Assembly: GCA_016926755.1 (NCBI GenBank)
Contig: JAFGNZ010000081.1
Span: forward strand, 22,682 to 86,681
DNA length: 64,000 nucleotides
Origin: Myxococcaceae bacterium
Lineage (GTDB): Bacteria > Myxococcota > Myxococcia > Myxococcales > Myxococcaceae
Direction of reading: 5' to 3'
Position numbers and translations under genes: made by a program. This document shows, piece by piece, positions 43,712 through 52,561 of the stretch (the stretch's first letter is position 1; each line of letters begins with the position of its first letter). The notes below the pieces were generated by a model. That model was not told where the DNA came from and searched no databases. It saw nothing but the letters and a program-made list of their open reading frames with translations.

Positions 43712-43733
43712 TTGTCTCCGGGAGACTCGGGAC

Positions 43734-44930
43734 TCAGTGGCGCCCCCACCGGTCCTCCTCATCGTCACCGTCACCCCCGCGCTTCGCGAGATCCGCGGTG
43801 GTGATGGCCTTGGAGCCGAAGCGCTCGGTGATGCGGTCCAGCGCGGCGTTGAGCTTCGCGCTGCGCGGCGGGGGCGGCGCGGAGAAGAGCCCGAGCTGCT
43901 GCGGCTCCTGCTCGTCGAGTGATTGCACCGACACCCCGGTGAGTCGGAGGGGCTTGTCCTCATGAGCGCGCTCCAGCAGCTCCAGCGCGGCCCGGTAGAG
44001 GGCCTGTCCGTCGTCCGTTGGGGAGGAGAGGGTGGTGCGGCGGGTGATGACGTTGAAGTCCGAGAACTTCAGCTTGAGCTGCACCACGCGGCCCCGGACG
44101 CCCGCCTTGCGCAGCCGCCGCCCCACCCGCAGCGCCTGGGCGTGCACGTGGGGGCGCAGCAGATCCACGCCGGTCAGGTCCTCCTCGAAGGTGTCCTCCG
44201 CGCCCACGCTCTTGGCGGCGCGATCGGGCACCACCTCGCGTGGATCGATGCCCTGGGACAGCTCCCAGAGGTGCCGCCCCTGCGAGCCGAGCCGCTTCTC
44301 CAGCCACGCCACGTCCCGCGCCGCCACGTCGCCGATCGTCTTCAGCCCGGCGCGCGTCAGCTCCTCCTCCGTCTTCGGGCCCACGCCCCACAGGCGCGAC
44401 AAGGGCAGCTTCGCCAGGAAGGCCACCGTCTCCTCGGCGCGCACCTCGCGCTGGCCGTTGGGCTTGGCCAGATCCGAGGCGATCTTGGCCACGAACTTCA
44501 CCGAGGCGATCCCCGCGGAGGCCGGCAGGCTCAGCTCGGCGGCGATCTCCTTGCGGATGCGGCGGGCGATCTCCGCGGGCGCGCCGAACAGGGCGAGGGA
44601 GGCGGTGACGTCCAGGAAGGCCTCGTCCAGCGAGAGCGGCTCGATCAGCGGCGTGTAGCGCTCGAAGATGGAGAACACCTGCTCGCTGGCGTCCGCGTAG
44701 GCGGAGAACCGGGGCGGGACGACGAGGGCCTGGGGCGCCAGCTTCACCGCGCGCGCCATGGGCATCGCGCTGCGCACGCCGAAGGGGCGCACCTCGTAGG
44801 AGGCGGCGAGCACCACCCCGCGCTGTGCATGCCCGCCGACGATCAGCGGCTTGCCCCGCAGGGACGGGTTGTCCCGCTGCTCCACGGACGCGTAGAAGGC
44901 ATCCATGTCGACGTGGATGATGGCGCGCAT
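43734..44930 (-). CDS. dinB: DNA polymerase IV (Y family)
   Basis: A 398-residue translesion polymerase. The ATG at 44930 begins [20 protein letters not shown], with the first catalytic Asp; the second acidic pair is in '[10 protein letters not shown]'. '[20 protein letters not shown]' and '[16 protein letters not shown]' form the thumb HhH motif. The little-finger domain follows at about 240-350. The C-terminal part ends with 'QQLGLFS', a beta-clamp-binding motif (Q-L-x-L-F type), followed by ~45 residues. No SOS box could be verified in the 42-base gap to the divergent yjbQ gene. Confidence 0.95.
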   Translation of the reverse strand: MRAIIHVDMDAFYASVEQRDNPSLRGKPLIVGGHAQRGVVLAASYEVRPFGVRSAMPMARAVKLAPQALVVPPRFSAYADASEQVFSIFERYTPLIEPLSLDEAFLDVTASLALFGAPAEIARRIRKEIAAELSLPASAGIASVKFVAKIASDLAKPNGQREVRAEETVAFLAKLPLSRLWGVGPKTEEELTRAGLKTIGDVAARDVAWLEKRLGSQGRHLWELSQGIDPREVVPDRAAKSVGAEDTFEEDLTGVDLLRPHVHAQALRVGRRLRKAGVRGRVVQLKLKFSDFNVITRRTTLSSPTDDGQALYRAALELLERAHEDKPLRLTGVSVQSLDEQEPQQLGLFSAPPPPRSAKLNAALDRITERFGSKAITTADLAKRGGDGDDEEDRWGRH

Positions 44931-44972
44931 GGCGTCCGTCACTGTAGCGGACCTTCCTACCGGGAGCCGGGA

Positions 44973-45386
44973 ATGAAGACCCTGACCGAATACCTCTGGT
45001 TCGAGACGAAGTCGCGGCGCGAGCTCGTCCGCCTCACGGACACCGTGGCGGGCCTGGTGCGCAAGAGTGGCATCCAGGAGGGCATGGTGCTCGTGTCCGC
45101 CATGCACATCACGGCGGGCGTCTTCGTCAACGACGACGAGTCCGGCCTCCACGAGGACATCTGGGAGTGGCTCCAGAAGCTCGCGCCGCAGGGCCCGGAC
45201 TACCGCCACCACCGGACCGGAGAGGACAACGGGGACGCTCACCTCAAGTCCCTGCTCGTCCACCACCAGGTCATCATCCCCGTCACCGCTGGGAAGCTGG
45301 ATCTCGGGCCCTGGCAGCAGGTCTTCTATGCCGAGTTCGACGGCCAGCGCCGCAAGCGCGTCATCCTCAAGGTGATGGGCGAGTAG
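44973..45386 (+). CDS. yjbQ: YjbQ-family secondary thiamine-phosphate synthase-like protein
   Basis: A 137-residue single-domain protein (UPF0047). Signatures are '[20 protein letters not shown]', '[20 protein letters not shown]' with the conserved His cluster, '[20 protein letters not shown]' and '[12 protein letters not shown]'. Members have weak thiamine-phosphate synthase activity in vitro, but the real role is unsettled. The ATG at 44973 follows GGGAGCCGGGA. Its last 20 bases overlap the convergent pseudouridine synthase gene (45367-45386). Confidence 0.92.
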   Translation: MKTLTEYLWFETKSRRELVRLTDTVAGLVRKSGIQEGMVLVSAMHITAGVFVNDDESGLHEDIWEWLQKLAPQGPDYRHHRTGEDNGDAHLKSLLVHHQVIIPVTAGKLDLGPWQQVFYAEFDGQRRKRVILKVMGE

Positions 45387-46320
45387 GCGAGGGGAGCGGC
45401 AGGCCCAGCCGCTGGAGCACCGCGGTGAGCTCCGGCGGCACGGGGCTCTCCACGTGCACCGCCTTGCCCGTCACCGGGTGGGTGAACTCGAGCGAGCGCG
45501 CGTGCAGGAAGAAGCGCGAGAGCCCCGGCTCCTCGCGTCCGCCGTAGAGCGTGTCTCCCACCAGCGGCGCCCCCACGCCCGCCAGGTGCGCGCGCACCTG
45601 GTGCAGCACGCCCGTGAGGATCCGCACCTCCACCAGGCTGTACTCGCCCGCGCGCCCCAGCACCCGGAAGAGCGAGTGCGCCTCCCGAGCCCCCTCCGCG
45701 CCCGGCAGCGCCGGCTCCACCCGATCCGGGTGCCGAGGGTGGTGGCGCAGGGGCACTTCGATCTCTCCCTCCTCCGCCAGCGGCCCCGTCACCAGCGCCA
45801 GGTAGCGCTTGTCCACGCCCCGCCCGCCGAAGGCCGAGCGCAGCGCGTGCCACGCCTCGCGCGTGCGCGCCGCGAGCAGCACCCCGGACGTCTCGATGTC
45901 CAGCCGGTGGGCCAGCCCGCCCTCGCGAGTGTCCTCGGAGGCCTGCGCGCACTCGGGGTAGCGGGCCACCAGCGCGTTGGCCACCGTGCCCGTCTCTCCC
46001 GGGCGCAGCGGATGCGAGGGCCGCCCCGCGGGCTTGTCCACCGCCACCACCGCGGCGTCCTCGTACAGCACCACCAGCGGGAAGCCCGCGTCCGGCACCG
46101 CCTCGCGCGTCTCCTCCTCCCACGCCACCGTGATGCGCTGGCCGGCCGTCACCAGCAGGCCCTTCTTCGCCGGGCGGCCGTCCACCTTCACGGCGCCCTC
46201 CTCGAACAGCCGCTTGAGCTTCGCCCGCGACAGGCCCAGCGCCTCGCCCACGAAGAGATCCACCCGCTGGCCCGCCTTGGCCGCGTCCACCGTGAGGGTA
46301 TGCACCTTCTCGGAGCTCAC
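45367..46320 (-). CDS. RluA-family pseudouridine synthase
   Basis: A 317-residue RNA-modifying enzyme. An S4 RNA-binding domain (about 15-75, '[20 protein letters not shown]') precedes the catalytic domain. The catalytic Asp is in '[18 protein letters not shown]', and '[21 protein letters not shown]' and '[14 protein letters not shown]' are the usual RluA motifs. The exact uridine target, rRNA or tRNA (RluC/RluD-like), cannot be told. The start is GTG at 46320, overlapping the kinase stop in GTGA, so it is translationally coupled to the upstream Ser/Thr kinase. The 3' end overlaps convergent yjbQ by 20 bases. Confidence 0.9.
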   Translation of the reverse strand: MSSEKVHTLTVDAAKAGQRVDLFVGEALGLSRAKLKRLFEEGAVKVDGRPAKKGLLVTAGQRITVAWEEETREAVPDAGFPLVVLYEDAAVVAVDKPAGRPSHPLRPGETGTVANALVARYPECAQASEDTREGGLAHRLDIETSGVLLAARTREAWHALRSAFGGRGVDKRYLALVTGPLAEEGEIEVPLRHHPRHPDRVEPALPGAEGAREAHSLFRVLGRAGEYSLVEVRILTGVLHQVRAHLAGVGAPLVGDTLYGGREEPGLSRFFLHARSLEFTHPVTGKAVHVESPVPPELTAVLQRLGLPLPSPTRPSP

Positions 46321-47498
46321 TCGGCCAGGGCCTCGTAGACTTCCTCGGCCGTCTGGAACCGATCATCCGGCTCCTTGCGCAGCAGCTTGTGGGCCACCCG
46401 CGCCAGCTGAGGATCTCCCTTGAGGTTGATGGCCAGGATGGGCGCCGGCTCCAGCTCCACCACCTGCTGCCACAGCGCGCTCGGCGTCTTCGCGTCGAAC
46501 GGCGGCCGCCCGGTCATCAGCTCGTAGAGGATGACCCCCAGGCTGTACAGGTCCGCCCGCGCGTCCAGCGGCTCGCCGAGGATCTGCTCCGGGGACATGT
46601 ACCGGAACGTGCCCACCACGCGCCCGTCCGCCGTGAGGGCCGAGTCGTCCGCCAGGAACTTGGCCAGCCCGAAGTCCATCAGCCGCACCTGCCGATCCTC
46701 ATCCACCATGATGTTGGAGGGCTTGAGATCCCGGTGCATCAGCCCGTGGCCATGGATGTAGGCCAGCGCCTCACAGACCTGGAGCATCGCGTCCTTCAGG
46801 CGCCCCATGCGCTCGGGCCGGTTGAGGTCCTCCGTGCGCGCCTCGTGGATGCGGCGCTCGACCAGCTGGACCTTCGGATCGGCCACCGGGAGGGGCGCGT
46901 CGAGCTCAAAGGGGGCACCTGTGTCCGGCTCATCCGCCGCGTCCGCCAGCGCGCGGAGCGAGTCCGGGCCCGCCCGGAAGCCCACATCCTCGCTCGGCTC
47001 CTCCTCGGAGAAGGCGGACAGATTGAAGGGGGAGGGGCCGTCGTCATCGTCCGAGTCGCCCGACTCATCCTCCCATGACTCCTCCGGCAGGGCGCGCGCG
47101 CGCGGCGAGGAGATGGAGCCCGAGGGGGATTGCAGATCACTTCCTCGCAGATTCAGATAGTTGCGCAGCGTGAGCCCTTCGATGAGCTCCATCACGAGGT
47201 AGGGGTAGCCCTGGAAGACGCCGACGTCGAACACCCTCACCACGTTGGGGTGGGCCAGGTCGGCGAGCGTCTCGTACTCACGCGCCAGCCTGCGCGCCGC
47301 CCGAGTGTCCAGGGCAGGGCCCGCCGACAGCAGCTTGAGCGCCACGTTGTCGTTGGTGCGGCGGTCCAGGGCCCGATACACGGTCCCCACACCTCCGCTA
47401 CCAAGCGTCTCCATGACGCGGTAGGGGCCAATCAACTTGGGGGGCATGAGCAGGCCCGATCCTACGGAGCAGGTCGCTCCACGGTCAAACAAGCTCAT
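46317..47498 (-). CDS. eukaryotic-type Ser/Thr protein kinase with acidic insert
   Basis: A 393-residue soluble kinase from the ATG at 47498 (the ATG at 47447, [11 protein letters not shown], is an alternative). The N-lobe has the P-loop '[12 protein letters not shown]' and Lys in 'NVALKLLS'. Between '[16 protein letters not shown]' and the catalytic loop there is an insertion of about 100 residues, acidic and Ser-rich ('[20 protein letters not shown]'). The C-lobe is intact: '[11 protein letters not shown]', 'DFGLAKFL', 'RYMSPEQIL', '[17 protein letters not shown]'. No transmembrane or sensor domain follows; it ends with the kinase fold. It is coupled to the pseudouridine synthase gene. Substrates are unknown. 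Confidence 0.9.
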   Translation of the reverse strand: MSLFDRGATCSVGSGLLMPPKLIGPYRVMETLGSGGVGTVYRALDRRTNDNVALKLLSAGPALDTRAARRLAREYETLADLAHPNVVRVFDVGVFQGYPYLVMELIEGLTLRNYLNLRGSDLQSPSGSISSPRARALPEESWEDESGDSDDDDGPSPFNLSAFSEEEPSEDVGFRAGPDSLRALADAADEPDTGAPFELDAPLPVADPKVQLVERRIHEARTEDLNRPERMGRLKDAMLQVCEALAYIHGHGLMHRDLKPSNIMVDEDRQVRLMDFGLAKFLADDSALTADGRVVGTFRYMSPEQILGEPLDARADLYSLGVILYELMTGRPPFDAKTPSALWQQVVELEPAPILAINLKGDPQLARVAHKLLRKEPDDRFQTAEEVYEALAE

Positions 47499-47653
47499 GG
47501 GCGATTCGCCACGGCGTGCACACCCTGCCCGGAAGGGCACCGGGGGATGTACGCCGCCCACCCCCACCGAGCGACCGACCAGGGTGTTGGAGCGACCGCT
47601 GGCCCACACGCCCGTGGACGTCGCCCGGCCGGGCCTCTAATGTGCGACGATTC

Positions 47654-48442
47654 ATGGAACGCCCCTCTGCGGTCAGCGTGCTCGAACAACAGGTCAAAAC
47701 CCGTCCCTTGCCTCGTCATGTGGGCATCATCATGGATGGCAACGGCCGGTGGGCGGAGCTGCGCGGCCAGCCGCGGCTGGAGGGGCACCGCGAGGGCTCC
47801 GCCAGCGTGCGTGAGGTGGCGCGGACGGCCCGCCGGGTAGGCCTGTCCGCCCTCACCCTCTACGCCTTCTCGTCCCAGAACTGGGCCCGCCCCTCCGAGG
47901 AGGTGGCCGGGCTGATGCACCTGCTGCGCGAGTACCTGGAGAGCGAGTACTCGGAGATCCTGGACAACGGCATCCGGCTCAACGCCATTGGCGAGGTGGA
48001 CAAGCTGCCCCGCTACGTGCGCGATCCGCTGGAGCGGCTGCGCGCGGACTCGGCGCACAACCAGGGCATGGTCCTCACGCTGGCGCTCTCGTACGGGGGC
48101 CGCGAGGAGCTCGTCCACGCCGCGCAGCAGCTGGCCCGGGCCGCGGCGCGCGGCGAGCTGGATCCCGAGCGCATCGGCGAGAAGGAGCTGGAGGCCCACC
48201 TGTGGACGCAGGGGCTGCCGCCGCTGGATCTGGTGGTCCGCACCAGCGGTGAGTTCCGCGTCTCCAACTTCCTGCTCTGGCAGATGGCGTACGCGGAGCT
48301 GTACTTCGCGGACATGCTGTGGCCGGACTTCCGCGCGGAGGCCTTCCTGCGCTGCCTGGCGCACTACCAGCAGCGGGAGCGGCGCTTCGGGCTGACGTCC
48401 GCGCAGCTCCAACGCGAGGAAACCCAGCGGGCCAAGGCGTGA
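47654..48442 (+). CDS. uppS: undecaprenyl diphosphate synthase
   Basis: A 262-residue cis-prenyltransferase that makes the C55 lipid carrier for peptidoglycan and O-antigen. The ATG at 47654 gives MERPSAVSVLEQQ. Catalytic and substrate motifs: 'HVGIIMDGNGRWAELRG' with the Asp, 'RVGLSALTLYAFSSQNWARP', 'LDLVVRTSGEFRVSNFLLWQ' (R-T-S-G-E-x-R) and 'AELYFADMLWPDF'. It overlaps cdsA in GTGA. A 155-base gap separates it from the divergent kinase gene. Confidence 0.97.
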   Translation: MERPSAVSVLEQQVKTRPLPRHVGIIMDGNGRWAELRGQPRLEGHREGSASVREVARTARRVGLSALTLYAFSSQNWARPSEEVAGLMHLLREYLESEYSEILDNGIRLNAIGEVDKLPRYVRDPLERLRADSAHNQGMVLTLALSYGGREELVHAAQQLARAAARGELDPERIGEKELEAHLWTQGLPPLDLVVRTSGEFRVSNFLLWQMAYAELYFADMLWPDFRAEAFLRCLAHYQQRERRFGLTSAQLQREETQRAKA

Positions 48443-49266
48443 ACGAGAAGAACAAGAACCTCCTCGTCCGGATCATCTCGGCGGTGGTGTTGCTCCCCAT
48501 CGTCCTCTTCCTGTTGTGGAAGGGCGGGGTGTACAGCGCGGTGCTGTTCGGCGTGGCGGCCGCCGCGTGCGCCAGCGAGTACTACACCATCACCCTCAAG
48601 CGGCTCGATCCGGCGCTCTGGGTGGGGATCCTCCTGGCGGGCCTGGTGCCCTTCCTGCCGCTGCGCGGCGCGGAGCACGTGGGGGAGGTCGCTTTCTGGG
48701 TGACGGCGGGCCTCTTCTTCTTCGCGTGGACGTATCACCTCATCCGGGGGCCGCTGCCCGAGGCGCCCATCCGCGCGGCCCACCTGGTCACCGGCTTCCT
48801 CTATGGGTCGGTGGGCCTCACCGCCCTGTCCGCGCTCCGCGTGCGCGAGGGGGGCATGGCCTGGGTCATCTGTGCGCTCGTCATCACCTGGGCCAACGAC
48901 ACCGCCGCCTACTTCGCCGGCCGCTTCCTGGGCCGCCACAAGCTGTATGTGGAGGTGAGCCCCAACAAGACATGGGAGGGCTTCTTCGGAGGCATGGTGG
49001 GCTCGGTGGGCGGCATGTTCATCGCCCGGGCCGGCTTCTTCCCCGAGTTCACGGTGGCGGACTGTGTGGTGCTGGGGGTGGCGGGCGGCATCGCCGGTCC
49101 CATCGGGGATCTGTGCGAGTCCATGCTCAAGCGCGCCTATGGGGTGAAGGACTCCGGGAAGATCATCCCCGGGCATGGCGGCATGCTGGACCGGATTGAC
49201 GCGCTGCTGTTCAACGCGCCCCTGGTGTTCATCTACGTGCAGTTCGTCCGCGGCCTGCTGCCGTAG
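48439..49266 (+). CDS. cdsA: phosphatidate cytidylyltransferase
   Basis: A 275-residue polytopic inner-membrane enzyme converting phosphatidate and CTP to CDP-diacylglycerol. About eight hydrophobic helices are seen. The C-terminal signature is complete: 'NKTWEGFFGGMVGS', 'GPIGDLCESMLKRAYGVKDS' and 'IPGHGGMLDRIDALLF', with the metal-binding Asp residues. The start is GTG at 48439, overlapping uppS. The gene order uppS-cdsA-rseP is the standard bacterial one but dxr, often found between cdsA and rseP, is absent here. Confidence 0.96.
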   Translation: MNEKNKNLLVRIISAVVLLPIVLFLLWKGGVYSAVLFGVAAAACASEYYTITLKRLDPALWVGILLAGLVPFLPLRGAEHVGEVAFWVTAGLFFFAWTYHLIRGPLPEAPIRAAHLVTGFLYGSVGLTALSALRVREGGMAWVICALVITWANDTAAYFAGRFLGRHKLYVEVSPNKTWEGFFGGMVGSVGGMFIARAGFFPEFTVADCVVLGVAGGIAGPIGDLCESMLKRAYGVKDSGKIIPGHGGMLDRIDALLFNAPLVFIYVQFVRGLLP

Positions 49267-49341
49267 CGGCTGTGTGCTCGGCCGTGCAATGTGGCGGGAT
49301 GTGCGTTGTCCCAGCGCGCGGGCGCGGTTAGTGTTGCCGTC

Positions 49342-50970
49342 ATGGCGAGTATCGGGTTCTTCGCGCTCCTCCTCGGCGTGCTGGTGACGGTGCACGAGCT
49401 GGGTCATTTCCTCGTGGCGAAGGCCTGCGGGGTGAAGGTGCTCAAGTTCTCCTTCGGGTTCGGGCCCAAGCTGCTGGGCTTCACCAAGGGGGAGACGGAG
49501 TACCAGATCGCGCTGCTGCCGCTGGGCGGCTACGTGAAGATGGCGGGTGACGTGCCTGGCGAGGAGCTGGCCCCCGAGGAGGCCCACCGGGGTTTCCTGG
49601 CGCAGGCGCCGTGGAAGCGCATGCTGATCGTGCTCGCCGGCCCGGTGTTCAACCTGGCGTTCCCCGTCCTGATCTACTTCTTTGTCTTCCTGGGGCCCCA
49701 CGAGGCCATCTCCACACGGCTGGGTAACGTCCCGGCGGGCACACCCGCGGCGGCGGCGGGCCTGCGGCCCGGAGACAAGATCCTCGCGGTGGAGGGCGAG
49801 AAGGTCCGCACCTTCGAGGAGATGGCGGAGGCCTTCATCGGTCGCTTCGAGCGGCCCATCCCGCTGACGGTGGAGCGGGACGGCAAGCAGTTCATCACGA
49901 ACGTGACGCCGCTCAAGTACGTGGAGTCCACGCCGTTCGAGACGATCGAGCGGGGCCGGATGATGGTGGAGGCCACCTCGCCGGTGCCCATCGTGGGCGT
50001 GCCGCCGGGCTCGCCGGCGGAGAAGGCCGGGCTGAAGACCTTCGATCGCATCCTGTCCATCAACGGCATGCCGGTGCCGGATGAGGCCACGCTCTACCAG
50101 GTGCTGGCGAAGGTCGAGGGCACGCTGGAGGTGACGGTCCAGCGCCCGCGGCCGACGGAGGTGGGTGGCACGACGGTGCAGATCCCCGAGCTGGTGAAGC
50201 TCCAACTGGAGGAGCAGCCGGACAAGGAGGGGCTGGCGGCGCTCGGCGCGGAGCCGAAGGATCTCTATGTGGCGGTGGTGCTCCCGGGGAGCGCGGCGGA
50301 GGCCGCGGGAATCCGCCCGGGGGATCGGCTCGTGGCGTTCAACGGCGAGCCGCTCACCACCTTCCACATGCTGGACGTGAAGCTCAGCGGGCTGGAGCGG
50401 AAGCCTTTCGAGCTGACGTGGCGCGGCGCGGGCGGTGAGCGCAGGGAGAAGCTCGCGCAGGCTCCGCTCAAGCAGGTGGATGAGCACAACAACGCCACCG
50501 AGGAGATCATGCTGGGGGTGCGCTCCTGGTTGCTCACCCGGGGCGAGGTGCCGCCGCAGGAGCGGGTGACGGTGAACCTGAGGTGGGACGAGGCGCTGAA
50601 GCGCTCCGCGCACATCGTCCCGGACATCACGGGCAAGACGGTGATGGCGATCGGCGGGCTGTTCACCCAGGACGTGCCGCTGAGCTCCGTGGGTGGGCCG
50701 ATCATGATGTACCAGATGACGGCCAGGTACTCCGAGCAGGGCTGGGACGCGTTCCTGCAGCTGATGGCGGTCATCTCCATCAACCTGGGCGTGATGAACC
50801 TGCTGCCCATCCCCATCCTGGACGGCTTCCACCTGGTGGCCGCGGGCTGGGAGAGCGTGCGCCGGCGCCCCATCCCGGTCCGCGTGCGCGAGGTCGCCAA
50901 CGTCATCGGCCTGGCGATGCTGGTGGCGCTGATGCTGGTGGCCATGTTCAACGACATCCTCCGGTTCTGA
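49342..50970 (+). CDS. rseP: site-2 protease RseP with three PDZ domains
   Basis: A 542-residue inner-membrane zinc metalloprotease. HELGH lies at 18-22 in the first helix and the third ligand in 'LPIPILDGFHL' near 493. The periplasmic part is longer than usual (E. coli RseP has about 450 residues) because it holds three PDZ-like units, recognisable from 'AGTPAAAAGLRPGDKILAVE', 'PPGSPAEKAGLKTFDRILSI' and 'LPGSAAEAAGIRPGDRLVAF'. It probably cleaves anti-sigma factors or signal-peptide remnants; no anti-sigma gene is nearby. It starts 75 bases after cdsA. Confidence 0.94.
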   Translation: MASIGFFALLLGVLVTVHELGHFLVAKACGVKVLKFSFGFGPKLLGFTKGETEYQIALLPLGGYVKMAGDVPGEELAPEEAHRGFLAQAPWKRMLIVLAGPVFNLAFPVLIYFFVFLGPHEAISTRLGNVPAGTPAAAAGLRPGDKILAVEGEKVRTFEEMAEAFIGRFERPIPLTVERDGKQFITNVTPLKYVESTPFETIERGRMMVEATSPVPIVGVPPGSPAEKAGLKTFDRILSINGMPVPDEATLYQVLAKVEGTLEVTVQRPRPTEVGGTTVQIPELVKLQLEEQPDKEGLAALGAEPKDLYVAVVLPGSAAEAAGIRPGDRLVAFNGEPLTTFHMLDVKLSGLERKPFELTWRGAGGERREKLAQAPLKQVDEHNNATEEIMLGVRSWLLTRGEVPPQERVTVNLRWDEALKRSAHIVPDITGKTVMAIGGLFTQDVPLSSVGGPIMMYQMTARYSEQGWDAFLQLMAVISINLGVMNLLPIPILDGFHLVAAGWESVRRRPIPVRVREVANVIGLAMLVALMLVAMFNDILRF

Positions 50971-50978
50971 GCCGGAGG

Positions 50979-51461
50979 GTGGAGCGGCTCCTCGCGCTGG
51001 CGTTGGGGGCGGGGCTGCTGGCGGGGTGTGCCTCGCGCGCGGCCCGGCCCGATGCGGGCTCTCGCTCCGAGGTGCCCGCCGCGGCGAGGCCTCGCCCCGG
51101 TGCGCCGGACAAGGCGCCGCGCACGTACCTGGGCGAGGGGCTGGCCTCGTACTATGGCCCCGGCCTGCACGGCCGGCCGACGGCGAGCGGCGAGCGCTTC
51201 AACCAGGAGGCGATGACCGCGGCCCACCGGACGATGAAGTTCGGCAGCTGCCTGCGGGTGGTGAACATGGAGAACGGCCGGTCCGTGGAGGTGCGCGTCA
51301 ATGATCGGGGGCCCTTCAAGGAGGGGCGCATCATCGACGTGTCCCTGGCGGCGGCCCGGAGGCTGGGCATGGTGGAGAAGGGGCTGGCGCGGGTGCGGCT
51401 GTACCGCTGCGAGGCTCCGGTGTCCGCCTTTTCCGTCCCGCACCGGGCCGTCTCGGGGTAG
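50979..51461 (+). CDS. rlpA: RlpA-family lipoprotein (septal lytic-transglycosylase type)
   Basis: A 160-residue outer-membrane lipoprotein with GTG start; lipobox 'LLAGC' gives Cys17. After a Pro/Ala-rich linker comes the double-psi beta-barrel: 'GLASYYGPGLHGRPTASGER', 'TMKFGSCLRVVN', 'VEVRVNDRGPF' with the catalytic-type Asp, and 'IIDVSLAAARRLGM'. Family members cut peptidoglycan glycan strands lacking stem peptides. There is no C-terminal SPOR domain, so recruitment to denuded septal glycan is not assured. It begins eight bases after rseP and is followed by tsaB after nine bases. Confidence 0.92.
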   Translation: MERLLALALGAGLLAGCASRAARPDAGSRSEVPAAARPRPGAPDKAPRTYLGEGLASYYGPGLHGRPTASGERFNQEAMTAAHRTMKFGSCLRVVNMENGRSVEVRVNDRGPFKEGRIIDVSLAAARRLGMVEKGLARVRLYRCEAPVSAFSVPHRAVSG

Positions 51462-51470
51462 AGGAGGGCT

Positions 51471-52205
51471 GTGTTCCTCGCGCTCGACACCTCCACGCTG
51501 ACGCTCTCGCTCGCCCTCGTGGAGCGGGTGGGCGACGACGTGCGGACGCTGGAGCACCTGGTGGCGGGCCCCCCGCAGAAGCAGAGCGAGCTGCTGCCCG
51601 GTGTCATCGGCGAGCTGCTGGCGCGGCACGGGGTGAAGCTGGCGGAGCTGGAGGGGCTGGCCGTGGGGCTGGGGCCCGGCTCCTTCACGGGGCTGCGCAT
51701 CGGCCTGGCCGCGGTGAAGGCGCTGGCCTACGCGGCGCGGTTGAAGGTGGCGGGCGTGTCATCCCTTGCGGCGGTGGCGCTTGAGGGGCCCGAGGGGCCT
51801 CCGCTGTTCTGCCTCGCGGTGGCTCGCAAGGACGATCTGTACCTCGGGGCGTACCGGCGGCGCGGGCGGAGCGTGGAGGCGCTGGAGCCGGAGACGGCCA
51901 TGTCCCCGGAGGAGGTGGCGGCGAAGATGGCCGCCGAGCCCGAGGCGCTCGCGCTGGGGCCCGCGCTCACCGACTACCGCGCAGCCCTCGAGTCCGCGGG
52001 AGTGGCCTCGCACCGGCTGCTGTCAGGGCCGGCGTTCCCCTCGGCGGTGGAGCTGGCGCGGCTGGCGCGCTTCCCGGAGGAGCAGCCCCTGGAGGTGCTC
52101 TTCTCGCTCGAGCCGCACTACGTCCGGCCCTCGGAGCCGGAGCGCAACCCGAAGTTCCCACCGCTCCCGGGCCCCGCGCCCACCGCCCGCCTCAAGGACG
52201 ACTGA
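51471..52205 (+). CDS. tsaB: tRNA t6A biosynthesis protein TsaB
   Basis: A 244-residue ASKHA-fold protein, the dimer partner of TsaD in forming threonylcarbamoyl-adenosine at position 37 of ANN-decoding tRNAs. Signatures: 'FLALDTSTLTLSLALVE', 'QKQSELLPGVIGELLAR', 'AVGLGPGSFTGLRIGLAAVK' and 'HYVRPSEPERNPKF'. The start is GTG at 51471 following GAGGAGGGCT. It lacks the His metal ligands of TsaD, as expected. It closes the uppS-cdsA-rseP-rlpA-tsaB series. Confidence 0.94.
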   Translation: MFLALDTSTLTLSLALVERVGDDVRTLEHLVAGPPQKQSELLPGVIGELLARHGVKLAELEGLAVGLGPGSFTGLRIGLAAVKALAYAARLKVAGVSSLAAVALEGPEGPPLFCLAVARKDDLYLGAYRRRGRSVEALEPETAMSPEEVAAKMAAEPEALALGPALTDYRAALESAGVASHRLLSGPAFPSAVELARLARFPEEQPLEVLFSLEPHYVRPSEPERNPKFPPLPGPAPTARLKDD

Positions 52206-52233
52206 GCCTGGAGCCGGGGAGGCTCAGGGCACG

Positions 52234-52548
52234 CTACCTCGGTCGCGCCTCCATACAGATTGGATCAGGGCCCGGTCCATGCTCCGGCTTCCAGCACTCA
52301 TACCCGCGGGGACAATCGCTGTTTTGGCGGCAGGGGAGCTCACAAACTCTCTGCGCGAAGATCCAGTGTATTCCGGAGGGCTGCGCTACAACCACTTTCA
52401 TGCATTGTTGCCCCGGGGCGCAATCCGAATTCGTTCGACACTCCGAACCGAGTCCTGACAACAAATACCCTGCGACGCCTATACCCACGAATAGGAGTCC
52501 ATAAAGCGCTGCGCGCCACACCCATCCTCGACCGGTGTTCGAAATCAT
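52234..52548 (-). CDS. small Cys-rich signal-anchored protein
   Basis: A 104-residue protein with one hydrophobic segment (about residues 10-32) and a Cys-rich extracytoplasmic part. Two related cysteine motifs occur: 'CRTNSDCAPGQQC' and 'CRQNSDCPRGYEC', of the form C-R-x-N-S-D-C-x-x-G-x-x-C, similar to modules seen in myxobacterial secreted proteins; about eight cysteines would form disulfides. Base composition is lower in GC than the flanks. It lies 13 bases downstream of the amber-split gene on the same strand, so the two are probably one unit. The function is unknown. Confidence 0.6.
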   Translation of the reverse strand: MISNTGRGWVWRAALYGLLFVGIGVAGYLLSGLGSECRTNSDCAPGQQCMKVVVAQPSGIHWIFAQRVCELPCRQNSDCPRGYECWKPEHGPGPDPICMEARPR

Positions 52549-52561
52549 CTCAGCCCTCGAT

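Noticed and set aside
41402..43963. 853-codon minus-strand open frame opposite pcnB and mtnC
   Set aside because: Low-complexity antisense translation; both plus-strand genes have full family motifs.
48364..50832. 822-codon minus-strand open frame opposite cdsA and rseP
   Set aside because: His/Arg/Glu-rich antisense shadow; cdsA and rseP are unmistakable on the plus strand.
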